Part shown: in pieces, positions 30,919-43,100 of the stretch | Layout: every line of letters starts with the position of its first letter | How positions within the stretch are numbered: position 1 is the stretch's first letter | Assembly: GCF_964204645.1 (NCBI RefSeq) | Contig: NC_134029.1 | Span: 2,985,001-3,049,000 of the forward strand | Length of the DNA: 64,000 nucleotides | Reading direction: 5' to 3' | Source: Tubulanus polymorphus | Taxonomy: Eukaryota > Nemertea > Palaeonemertea > Tubulaniformes > Tubulanidae | The notes under the pieces: model-generated | What the model saw: only the letters and a program-made list of their open reading frames with translations | The model's database searches: none | What the model was told of the DNA's origin: nothing | Position numbers and translations under genes: made by a program

Positions 30919-31469
30919 AGCATAGATTTACCACTCTATATCACTAGTACAATGGCTCTAATTAATTAAAAGCGTTAATTAATCACAGTTAAAACGATCC
31001 AGACTGCTGCTGTGTGTATTTTTGTTAAAGGCTGCGCGCGCATCTCTAACCCTTCAGTCGGTTGAGTATAAAATCATAATTTTTCATTTCGATAATGAAC
31101 CGATGATGATTCAAAGCATAGTCGATGATTCAATGTAGAACCACTGATTCACGCCCCTTCCCTGATGTTTTCCTACGAATTTGTCTAGAATTGAGAGGTT
31201 TTCAGTTTTTTAACCAGATTCATTTCTATGCCCTGCTAAAAGTGAGATTGCTCAGCTTTCTTGAAAGTTTTATTTTTGATTTCATCTATCCTTTGGGCCA
31301 AACATTTGAGCACATTCTTTCTAAGCCTATCTCATAAATTCATCATTTCATTATGGTTTGATAAGGTTTTTTTTCAATCAGAATCGATCCGTAATCAGGT
31401 GGTTTTTGTGATTGGGTATGTTAGTTTTGCTCGTTCCCGCTAGGCGGCGCTGTGCCACACCCAAGGAAA
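30919..31469. promoter_or_regulatory. Short divergent promoter region, PAN3 / four-TM protein
   Basis: Only about 550 bp separate the two start codons, so a shared bidirectional promoter is likely. GC-rich patches occur near 31030 and 31440. No TATA box stands out. Confidence 0.45.
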
Positions 31470-34441
31470 ATGGCGTTGATAAATAAGTGTATGTGTTTTT
31501 CCCTGAAATCAGGGACGTTTGCAAGCGCTTTGTGGGTAGCTGTAAGTATCTAGATATTCAATATTGATCCTCTTGTTAAATGGAGAAAGTGTTTGAGTAA
31601 AGCTTCAGATGTTTTATTGTCAATGACTCATTTGTTTTTGTCATTTCGGATTGAATTTAATCATATATTGTCATTATTGTGAGATATTTGAGGCGTATAC
31701 TATTTTGCATTATTTTCAGATATCAGGATTCTTTGCTCTGCTGTTTGTAATATTGGACCAGGCAGCGAGTGATAGCTCGACATTTGAAATATCTGGATCA
31801 TTCGTCACCGACTGGAGAGTATTGATTTGGAAACGTAAGTTATAGCCGATTTTATCATTATATGGATACACAATTTGTCACAATCATTCATCTTTCATAT
31901 TTTGTGCTAGACCTGGAGAGTAGAGGCCAAAAGTTTGTTTGTTCCACTTTATTCTACATCACTCAGATCTTGGCTGCACCCCCCCCTAGTCAGTAACCTG
32001 TCTGTGGTTTAGTTTCACAATCGGATATTTTCACAAACCACAGTCAGGAATGGGAAGGTCATTTTTGTATGAAATCTTCGTCAGCCAATTTGACTGACGA
32101 GTAATTTGCCTGGCATTTCATTGTCTCTTAAGATATCCGTCTATTTTTTGTTGTAATCGACGCACAACAGATTCGTAGTTTGTCTGATACCTATAACACC
32201 TCACCTGACGATCTTAATCCATGTGCAAATCGGCCGTAAAGTGAGAGTAAATTTCCGTCGGGTCAACAGCTGCCATTTTGAAAATTACTGGAGGTGCTGG
32301 CACCTGTGGACTGAGGCGAGGACAACAGCACAAACTAACGAAGCGAAACGACGAAATTGAAAAAAATTAAGAAATCAACACTTATTCACATTTTTCTTTT
32401 ACCAGAATTTATTATTTTATTATTTATTATGGAAAACACGAAGATTTGAAATATAAGTTGGAAAACCATCAAAAATAAAAATTGTCGTTTCGTCTCGGAA
32501 GTTTTATATAAATCCTTGTAGGTCCCCTTGTCTTATCATGCCACATGTGCAATACAGAGAAATGGCGGCCAATGGCGAAATTGGTGGGGAAATTAATTAA
32601 TTTCTCAAAATAATGTTGATTAACCACTCGAAACATACATAAAATTGGATTATTTCGAAAGGTACCTGTGTTAGTTTGTGAATCAAGCCATTAATTGTGG
32701 ACTGAAGTGAATAGAAAGTATACTTTTGAAGTGTTACTTTTTTCAACCGTGTTTTGGTCCTTGTCATCCCTAACGTTGGTATAAGCCCATCCGATTATAA
32801 AAAGCTTACCACCAACGATTAGGTAACTAACTACACCCCCCCCCCCCCCGGCTAGTTTGATTGTTCACGAAACCTCACAATCGGACAACCTTTGATGTAT
32901 TGCTCATAGTCTTTAAGCAGCCTGCAGGACTTGAACCTGTTTGTCACTCAGTGCTGATGATAGTGAATTATACAACAGCATCATACCTATATCCTACTGA
33001 GCTTATAAAGCAACTTGAAAACCTTCTAAGATTTGGGTTGTTTTCACTTTCAGAATGGTTGGCGTGTAATATCGTAATGATATTTGCTCATATTGTACTA
33101 GTTGGTTTGTCAATAGCTGTTTGTGTCGCTCATAAAAATTGGGTAAGTTTTATTCTAATATTAGAATCCTTGGAAAACTTGGACTATTATGGAATTATTT
33201 TCAAGCAGCTAAAATCTTATATAATGTGAAATTATTCCTGGAAACTAATTAGATTCTGGGAAAGTATGAAAAAAATTGTCAAAATTCAATGTATTTGTTT
33301 CTGTGAAGATGGTACCTGGTTTGAAGACTTTGAATTTCAAAAAGGAACCCAGTGTGCAAAATTTACATATTTCATGTAGGCCATCAGGCTATCAGGACAT
33401 TAGCACTTGGATGTCTCCACTTAAGTCAATTAGTCCAGGGCTCAGTTGCAGGGCTTGAGTTGCGGCTTTAAAATGGTCTTAAATCTTAAAAACTAGCCTC
33501 AAGTTGTAAAATTGACTGAAGAAATAAGTTGTTCTGCCTGGTCTTAAATCTAAGCCATGACATTACAACCTGGAATAGGCCTATAGTAGAATTGTAATAC
33601 TGGATCTTGGCCATTTGTCACAAAATGCCTGTATGTAGGAAATATTGTTTTTGTTGTAGGTGATCTATACACAAATTCCACTATTGAAAGCCTGGTATTG
33701 GATGATGGCTATCTACATTCTGTGTGAGTTTATTATAGCCCTGTATGAGTTCACCTGGTACGGCAAGAATTTATTCGTAAGTATAATCACGAAGACATGA
33801 AATCAATCGTATACAAATCACTGTTTGAATATTTGACCGTTTTGGTGTTATTTTTTGTAGCGTATCTTGTCGATGCCATGGTTAACGTTTATATTTTTCT
33901 TCTGGCTGATCCGAACCATTTTCAACGTAAGTGAAATATTTCCGCGGACTGTCTCTGAATTTCATTGTTTCTCAAGATATTTCGTTGTTTCTGTAGGTTT
34001 CCATTGTTTCTATAGACGTTTCATTTTTTGTGACTTTCATTGTTTCTGTAGATGTTGGCGCTGGTGTGCGTGTTGTCGCGCGTTCAGGACATCGAATACG
34101 ACTTGGAACACGGCGACAAGAAAGACATCACAACGAGTTTCGGAGTAGATACGTCTTACCCGTACGCAGCTGGTTATGGATACGATGGATACGACTACAG
34201 TGATTATCCTGGATACGGATACGCGGAAGGTTACGACGGTCAGGGTTACCCGGCAGATGGACAGGGATACCCGACCGACGCGTATGGATACCCGGTCGAA
34301 GGATACGATTACGATCGCACTTACGAAGGTCAGGGTTATTACGATGGGAAAGGTCAAGGTGAGGGATCATCGTCGTACGGTCGTGGCTACGATTCGTATG
34401 GTTATCGTATTGAGAACACTCAAGCTGATTCCGCTGTCTAG
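31470..34441 (+). CDS. Four-transmembrane protein with Tyr/Gly-rich cytoplasmic tail (unrecognised)
   Basis: Six exons join in phase to 282 residues: 31470-31541, 31720-31834, 33054-33142, 33660-33776, 33861-33926 and 34052-34441. The ATG at 31470 has a good context (GGAAAATGG). The protein begins MALINKCMCFSLKSGTF, a Cys-containing cytosolic start seen in several four-TM families. Hydrophobic helices follow at about residues 18-36, 64-90, 100-127 and 134-165, with a short loop containing TDW between TM1 and TM2. The last 110 or so residues are a low-complexity tail rich in Tyr, Gly and Asp (repeats of GYGY, GYPADGQGYPTD, EGYDYD). I do not recognise the family; LAPTM-like or other small tetraspan families are possible. 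The tail resembles aromatic-rich disordered segments able to self-associate, but that is inference. Confidence 0.85.
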
Positions 34442-37400
34442 AAATTACTGACCAACATTGGAGACTTTACTTTATTATGATATCGTATTACCTATGTTTT
34501 ATATTTATAAGCTGAAGTCGATGATTCATTTCTTCATGTAATCTTTTTTATTGATTTTTTAAATGTGCGTAATTACGATTTATAATCTTAACAATAATTT
34601 CAGATTTTTTATAATCATGAATTATGAATGAAATGACTAATTGGTGTAAATATAGTGTTATTTAAACTTTGAGGTAATCATTTTTAAAACATTCCACTAT
34701 CGCAGAGAATTTTGAATCAATTTGAAATAAGTAGAAATAAGTCATATCAATATACATATATATATATATATAACTATTTATTTCATGCCCTGGAAGGAAT
34801 ATAAGTATGTACATGCTAAATAGAATTAAGTCCCTTTGCTTTTAATAGCTATGAGTTTAAATTGTGTGTGAAGGAATAGATAAAAAATACTGACATTTCC
34901 GTCCAGGAAAATTGATTATCCATTTAGAGTAATTGCCTATAGTTTCGGTATATTCTTTCTTACTACATTCCAATTGTTCACAGATCCATCCTGTATTCTC
35001 AAAATTTATATATAAAAATATTATTCTCTGTATACAGATATTTTTACGCGTAAATAAAACTTTTATATAAAATTTGTGTTGATATTTGTATGGATAATTG
35101 ACGTCATAATCATCGGAGGAATCTTTTGCAGTTCTTGAAGTTATTGCATAAGAACGTACCCAGCCATACTTGTGGGATTTGAACACGAGATTTCAGTTTC
35201 GTAGACTGGTTGCCTGTCCATTCGATAGACTGGTTGACTGCCAGTGCAGGTGTTGCGTGCCGAATAGGAATCGTGCCATCTGAGAATATATGCGCACTAC
35301 TCTAAATTTAAAATTGCTTTGGCGAAACGATGATTTTAGCGGGCTACCGGCGCTTCGCGCCGGTAGCCCGCTAAAATCTTTCCTCTTTCCTCTTTCTTTT
35401 CTTCTCCCCCTTCTTCCCATTTCTTCTATAGAATTGTATAGAAAATGAATTCATAGATATCATCTGATATCATATCCGTTTCTTTGCTAGAATTTTAGAT
35501 GATATCAGAATATTAGCCTGCCCAGATTAGGCAAGCCGCAACTATATACTTTTTTTCTGAAAAAATAAGCTTTAGAGAAAGACTAATTCCTTGCTTAAAA
35601 AAGAAAAAGCAATCTTAATATGAAAATAAACAAGTTGTCTTTTGAGTTCTGATATGGCTACCGCCTGCTTTTCGATTATGCGCATCTTCTTTTTCCCAAA
35701 ATATCAAGACATCATATATATAGTTGCGGGACCCATCAAAAATTAGGAATATTTTATGTTACGGATGAAACTCCAGGGCCGAAATACCCAATTCTTTTTC
35801 GGATCCAAGCTCCAGGGTCGAACTAAAACCCATAAAACTAACGACGACTCCAGACGTATAATATTACAAAGCACGTACATTTATTAAAGTACTGTGGCTG
35901 GGACTCACTGTGGTCAGTCAACAGATATTTATTTAGGTACAGTTTATAGGGGTAAGTCAAGTATAAACACTGAATCATTCACACTTATAACAGACTGAAG
36001 TCAGTATACCGTATAAACACTATACATACCATAACTATTCAATAACTGGGTAACACAACTGGGTAACATTTATAATTCCATGTTTTGATGATAAATTGTG
36101 ACTTATAGCCAACCGCTTACTTTCTGGAAAGATAAATCGTTACGCTGTAGAAATGCGCTGTTAGGATTTACGAACAGAATTAGGCCTAACATCCCCAAAT
36201 GCTTCATTCATAATTCAAATTCCGTATAAATGTTAAACATTCGCGCTCGCAACTTGATTTTTTTTGTCATGGTATTTTGATGAGCTGAATTTTTGGAAGT
36301 TTCAATTTCCTCTACGCCACCAACTAATGATTTGTCTTGGTCTTGTATAAAGTTTTTTCATGAAATGTTTAATATTAGAGAAATTTTGTTCGTCACCTAA
36401 AGCAATTTTCAAAAATTGATTGGATATCATAAGGTGATTTCTAACAATGCGGTTCGTAGGCCTACAATCATCCTCCCAGATTCGGTATTCTTCATGTAAA
36501 ATGAGATGGCTCCTAAATTCATCTGCTTTCAGTTTGACTTTGATTTCTTTTGGGAAACGGTGATTTCATTTCAAAATTATATAGGCCTTCCTCGTTATCG
36601 GAGTTGCAATATTTCTATTTCTTGAAGTGACGGCTTTGTATGCGGACGATATGACAATCAAGAATAGGAGATAATCATATTTTTCTATCTACTAACAGAA
36701 TAATTTGATTGAACTTCTATGGTTACGCGTTTTCGAGCGAATATGCGCCGAACCTTAACGCCGAACCAATCATTTTTCCGACTTCCTATTATATCATATT
36801 CAATCGTGTGGTAAGTTTATATACTGGCATGTGTTACTGCAACTAGGCCTGGGGAACAGTTGGATCACCGAAAAAACGTATCTGCTGCAGATTATCTGAG
36901 CGCTTGTATTTTTTTTTCAAATTTTCTGGCACGACCGAGACAATAGGCCTACTCTAGTGCTCAGCTGCTCAGAATCAAATTGTTGCAAAAACATCAACAA
37001 ACACTATCAAGTCGATGCTCACTCAAATAAAACGTACACTATCTTCAGTTTGTGACAAGAATGAACAGGGAGATATGTACCTTTATGAATAAAGATACAC
37101 GCAAAATTATAATTTTTGAAATTGATAATGGTCATATATAGTAATTCATGGGACTAACTACGCTATAGTGTACTCCCTATTGAATTCAAAATACATGTAT
37201 GTGTTAAACTGAGGCAAACATACCAACCCTGCCTATGCCAACTAATACATATCACATCACTTTGGCTAGAGTTGAATGATCGATAAATCCATAACAAAAT
37301 CACAACTAAAACAAAATTCAAATTTGAAGTCAGATCGCTATGGGGTCCTGAAAGAAGCACCCATATCATAGAAAACCATTGTCATTATCGAATGTGGGCT

Positions 37401-38599
37401 ATATATTCTGTAGTATAAGTGTGTGTCGGTGTAATGATTAGGCCCGGATCAGGTTACTGACTAGGAAAACCCACATTGAAAAATTAAGAACCTTGTTCGA
37501 CTATGATTTCTTTTATTAATATTTCATGAAATAAGTTGAGTGATAATATAGACCTTTGAAGAGTAAGACTTTTTACACTAATTGCAATGATTAAGATTTT
37601 ACATAAGGCTTTATCCATGTTTGAAGGATTGTTCAATAACAGTTACATAAGCTAGATAGAGGAAATTTAAATATTCAGGCCCAGCTAGTAAGCCTGTCTT
37701 TAAGGAGCGCAATTGGATTGATTAAGATAGGATCCATTGCGCGTTGATAAAGAATCAATAGATATTGCGGCATTCTAAATTAGATTATTTAAAAACCGCA
37801 AGTTTAGGCGTTCAATTGGTCCTAACATTCATTAGAAACATCAGATCAAAATGATACAGCGTTTCGATACTCGTCATAAAGTACATTGGCTGCATCAATT
37901 TGGTGAATATTATATGGCAAGCACAATTTTTCTAAATTTTTAAATGTTAAAGGAAAGTTTAAGGTGCTGGACCAATAGTTATCTACACATTTGTTTGGGT
38001 CAAAAATATGCCTCCACAAGGTGAATGATATGGTAAAAATTAAGAACATTCCAAATCAAGACACATGACAGTCATTTTTGGGGGAAGATGTAGACTTTTC
38101 CCACCATAATTCGAGGATTTAATTCCCAAACTTTCATTTTTCATTGCGCCTGCATGACCTATAGTCAAGTAGTTTTCACAGCTAGAATCACCAGCCACAG
38201 ACGGTTTGTTCAAAAAACCCAGGTTGGTTTATAATATAATCTATGAAATTTGATATGTAATTTGCTTGCTTATTCTTGATATAAATGAACTACCCTGATA
38301 TTTGGTTCGGTACAGAGGCACGCAAAGTAGGTTCATGGCTGGAGGAAAGTAACCTTCATGTCAATGAGATTCACGACAAACATTTTCAGCAGTTTGCAGT
38401 TCTGAGGGAATTTTTGCAAACCGTAGGATCAAAAGTCTGGATATTTATCGGTCAACATGGTAAATAGGCTGAAAATTAAATAGTTCATATTCAAGACAGC
38501 GATGACTGACACCATTTTTGTGAGTGAATAAATGCAGGCTTATTTCGCGTTTGAAGTTTTAGTGGTTTACCACATTGCATCTTAAAACTTTATACATAT
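34442..38599. other. Gene-poor region after the four-TM gene
   Basis: The start is the 3' UTR of the four-TM gene, with an (AT)n run near 34748-34772. A minus-strand open frame at 34857-35186 has ordinary-looking composition but no motif I can name. A hairpin lies at 35332-35378. From 35.4 to 38.6 kb I see only AT-rich sequence and short open frames (for example 37846-38049 on the minus strand and 38285-38467 on the plus strand) with no supported function. Confidence 0.4.
35332..35378. repeat. GC-rich hairpin, 22-bp perfect arms and 3-nt loop
   Basis: The arms 35332-35353 and 35357-35378 are exact complements (GATTTTAGCGGGCTACCGGC... and its mirror) around TTC. The arms are GC-rich in AT-rich surroundings, and a polypyrimidine tract (CTTTCCTCTTTCC...) follows directly. 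Confidence 0.95.
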
Positions 38600-38695
38600 A
38601 GTAAAGTCCGCTGCACAAGGCACCGAAAAAAAGTTTTTTCCTCGTGAAAAACGTTTTCGATGTGTCTTGTTATGCCGTGTGCAGCGGACTTAACT
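38600..38695. mobile_element. Small MITE with 23-bp terminal inverted repeats
   Basis: AGTAAAGTCCGCTGCACAAG at the left end matches the reverse complement of the right end (AGTTAAGTCCGCTGCACACG) with few mismatches. The 96-bp element is nearly a complete foldback. No superfamily could be assigned. Confidence 0.75.
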
Positions 38696-38739
38696 AATCT
38701 TGTTTTATATTTTAATAACTTAACGTACCGGGTGTTTTT

Positions 38740-39330
38740 TGTCATTTATATAAAAAAGCGTGTTCATGATTATGGATAGTTGGGTTTGTCAAAATAAATT
38801 TAAAAAGATAAGTTCTAGTTATTTGTGGTTAAAAGTTGGTTTGATTTCAAGATATGTTACGGCTTTTGAAAAAGTTAAGCAGTCTGAATTCCAATGTTGA
38901 ATAAATTGGTCGGTTAGTCGTAGTTTAATAGATTCTTAAACATATTGAATATTCGGATATTTTGGTGTGCCCCAACATCGACCATTCCACGTTCTTCCAG
39001 TATACCTTTTATACAAGCTAATCATTTAAGATTGAAAACTTTTGAAATACTGAAGTCTATGGTATATCTTGCTAGATAAATTTTCCCATTTTTAAAAACA
39101 AGGTTAGTTCACAGATTTTACGGTTTTTTTTATACACATATATTTAACTCTCCATATATCATGTATTTGGTGTCGCATTATTAAGACGTATATACTTTCA
39201 AAACTTAGGTGAACCATTCTAAGATTTTCAGGTTTTCATATCCCCATATTTCACACGAATACAAAAGGATCGGTTTAACCATAGAACCACACAGAAACTT
39301 GCTCACTTGAGTAAAAGACTAGCTCAAGGA
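38740..39330 (-). pseudogene. Decayed LINE reverse transcriptase C-terminal fragment
   Basis: Minus-strand translation gives KPILLYSCEIWGYENL near 39230-39285, typical of the end of non-LTR retrotransposon RT domains. Further on, a frame near 38840-38930 reads DQFIQHWNSD followed by KAVTYLEIKP, which resembles the downstream LINE C-terminal region. Stops and frameshifts separate the pieces, so it is a dead fragment. Confidence 0.6.
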
Positions 39331-39536
39331 AACATTTTTAGGACCTTGTTCTGGACGTTTTCGTTATTTCTGTGGGATTCGCTTTAAATTATGCATGGCT
39401 ACATCCCTGTAGCATGTGAATTAAGTTCCAGAGTAAATTTCCAGACGGCAGATGAAGGCAATGACATAAGTTAGGGGACCCTAAATACTGAAACAAAAAA
39501 TCCAATCAAAACGTCTACTAAGTTTATTCTATAATA

Positions 39537-39717
39537 CAGTGGAACTTCGTAACAGCGAGGTTCATGGGACCAGAAAATATGTTCGTTATTACCGATAGTT
39601 CGTTTCGTTATATCCAGTATGAAATTAATAGTTATCTTTCTTACTTGGGACAAAATTCTATATTTGTTATATCCGATGAGTCGTTGTTTTCGAGTTTGCT
39701 ATAACGAGGTTCCACTG
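39537..39717. mobile_element. Tc1/mariner-type MITE
   Basis: The 181-bp element begins CAGTGGAACTTCGT and ends in the complement of CAGTGGAACCTCGTTATAGC, flanked by TA dinucleotides (39535-39536 and 39718-39719). Ends of this sequence with a TA target site are typical of mariner-derived MITEs. Confidence 0.88.
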
Positions 39718-40156
39718 TAATGCACGAATAACTGACGAGGTAAACTTAGCAAAAGAGTTCAATATAAGTTCCACAAAGCTAAACAGTTCAAATATCAAAA
39801 CGATACAATTTATTATAAAAAAAACAGAATTATCAGTTTTCCACTTAAAGCATTATTAAGGAATGAAAACTAATACAGCGTATCAAAAACATATATAAAA
39901 AAAACGCTAATTAATACAATCTTCGATTATCTTCTGTACAATATTTCTCTCATGCACATCGGTTTTCGAGAATTAATTGATGAAATCGTATACCAGTAGC
40001 TACAGCTTGTTGGACGTCATTAGTCTGAACAGGAGGCATGGAAGAAGGCATGTGAGACCATCTATCTTGGTTTAGTAATGCAAGATAAAAATTAATATTG
40101 CATTAATATATAGCATACTGACCCACTACCTGACTCAGCTAAATAACTGCAAGTAT

Positions 40157-43100
40157 TCAAAATAATATTGAAAGAGTTTTTTGATACTTTGGATGTTCGT
40201 AGTAATCGAGAATGGGTGCGCAGCGGTAAATCAAGTATTCGTCTAATGGCCGTCCTCCATGCCTTAAAAATGTGTCATACATACATACAAGTAGACATCA
40301 GTCCATTGGTAATACATTTATGAATCCCTATAAGTAATCTGTTTAAACTACTAATAATATATATATGTACATGTACATGAATTTAGGCCACAGGAGGACC
40401 ATCTCAGGTCAGTCCAATTCTGATGAGCCCTTGAGCGATACAAATGTAATAAAAAATATCAAGATAATTGATTAAAGCGTTTTCAAAATCTCCCTTCAAA
40501 ACTTCAAAAGTGTGTAAGTGCTAAGTTCAGCAATGCCATATTCCCTATATGGACGGATGGATGAATGCGAAGATAGACAACGGATGAACAGTGAGCACAA
40601 TAATCTGGTGGGACTTAAGTCTCAAGTGGGCTAAAAAGGAAATATCCTGATGCGGACGTAATTTCTATCGACAAAATATTACAACCATTCACAGAGGCTC
40701 TTCGACTTTGACATTCCGTCAACGATATTGGATAACACTTAACGACGTATGTCAGCAGAATTGCTGAGAATCTACAAATCAACTTTTAAGTGGCCTTATA
40801 TTGTAATTTTCAATCTTAAAATTTGCCAATCTGTTGTACCGCTCAGCTGTATTTTTTTCCTAACGTCGCAGCACAGACTTCATGAGCTTGGTTATCACTG
40901 ATACCAAAATATCTTGCCACCAGGGATCTAATTATGTGTATCCTTATTCTTGCACGTACTGATGAAGAACTGAAAGATGAGAGAAATCAAATAAGAAAAA
41001 ACTTCATATCTATCTATCCATATATGTATAAATTTGAATCGTAGATCTGTACCTAACAAACACATTTGAGTGAAGACAAAAATTTAAATACATTGAACTG
41101 GTATACCAGTCATACAGGGATTCAGGAATTGAAATTTTAATACAATCATTTACAAATGCAATGAAATACCTACCTTAATCTCTTTTGAAGAATTTTGGAT
41201 ACTAAATGAATTGGTGCCATGAATGGAACTTCCATTTGTGAGTAAGAATACACCATTCTGAAAATGATAGTTTAACGGCTTTAAAGCAAATATTTGTACT
41301 GTTGACCCAACTGTATTTTGAAGGTTAAATTATTGGAGGGTTGTACAAACAAACCGTGAGATATAATGTTTTATTCAATGATGTTTTAATATTTGAACTT
41401 GAATACCGAGTGCAACATGTTCTTTCAGTAGTACGAAACATTGCTTTACCAAAATAATCTGTGAGAGTGTTCAAATATTTATGTGATTTGAGTAAACTTA
41501 CATTGGATGTACTGTATATTTTACAAAAAGCGACTCAGCAATCAGTTGAACGACACAGCTGACATTATTTTCGACAACACCAGCACCATACGCATTATCA
41601 GACAAAATATTTTCCTCCTGCAAGCTGAATGCATAGAGCAATTATCTTTATCGTTAAACAATTGCAAATAACAAGAGAAACTAAACTTATGGCACAAATG
41701 GGATGTCATAATGATATGAATTTCTCTAGAGTCCATCAGATGATGATTACATGAACTTGGCACCTCCATTTTCTGCCTTAAGCTTTAGATCAGAAATTCA
41801 TAGAAATTATGGATGTTGATTATTAATTCATCCATAATATGGGTCGCTACTATGGTCAAGATTCAGATCTGTATTAAATCCCTAGATGTACATGAGCTGA
41901 TGCTTTTTTTCAAAAATTAGCCAAATCGATCAAATTTTCAGAATCTCCTGTCATGAAACTTTGTTCTTACATGCTTGGTAGACTAAATATCTTCTCAATA
42001 TCATATCTGAGCTCAAGGAGAACCTGAAAGTATAATAGAGAGTTGGAGTGGTGTACATTTGAAAGTCCTATAGACATATTAACGGGACACCATGCCACTG
42101 CTCAATGGGATCAAAATCTATGAAAGACTACAGCAACACCGTCTGCTGACTAGTTGAAACCGATATGTTTAATGATCTTAACTAATATTCAATAATAGAA
42201 AGTAGGAATAGAAGATCTATGCTATACTGAAGTTGGCTATAGATTAGCCATCTGAGGGCTCAAGACATATATACTCACTTTCCCATTGCTGCGATACAAA
42301 TATGACAAAGGAATCATTCTTGAATCGTCTACATCGTTTTCATCATCAATGAGTTTATTCAGCTTTTGCGAACAAATCATACATACAATGCTATCAGACA
42401 TTCTAAATTTAATGAATAAATACATAACATGTAAGCATCAAAGAAACTGAATTTACAAAATGTAATGTTAACTATGAACTTAAGATTAATAACCTCGAGC
42501 TACTTTTGGAAAAACAGATAATACACGCAGAAGTAATGGACAATCTGACCTCTTCCTTGACCTAGAAGAAACAAAAGCAAAGAGACCAAATTAGACATTT
42601 CTGTAGAATAACTACTGGCAGGATCAATTTGACAATTATAGGTTGATGCTATAAATGATGGACAGTTTGTAGTAGTACGTATATATGATTTTACCTGATT
42701 ATAAGCACTGAGCTTTGTTTCGACGATATGTATGGGACATGTGTATGTTCTAATCAAATGACAATCTTTTTCTTCCAGACCGACACATCCAGGATGAATG
42801 AGCCATTTACAACTTACATTCAAACATTCCATAACATGATAGTTGCTATAAAATAAGAAGAGAGTTAGTTTTTGAATCTATGGAGTGAATAGTTTTCAAT
42901 TAAGAATTATTGATATCTTCAATGTATCATATTCAGTAACGGTATACTGGTTTGAATTTCATACAATAATGAAGGCAAAAAGAAATTATAAAATTAAATC
43001 CTTTGATTCAGAGTTTAAGTGGTTTTGTTTCAGGTAAAAAAGAAATAACATATCTTGCAATGTAATATAATGCAGTTACGTATTTTGTATTGGTCTTGAC

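Noticed and set aside
34857-35186. Possible gene on the minus strand downstream of the four-TM gene
   Set aside because: No splice partners, no motif, and it overlaps the likely 3' UTR region.
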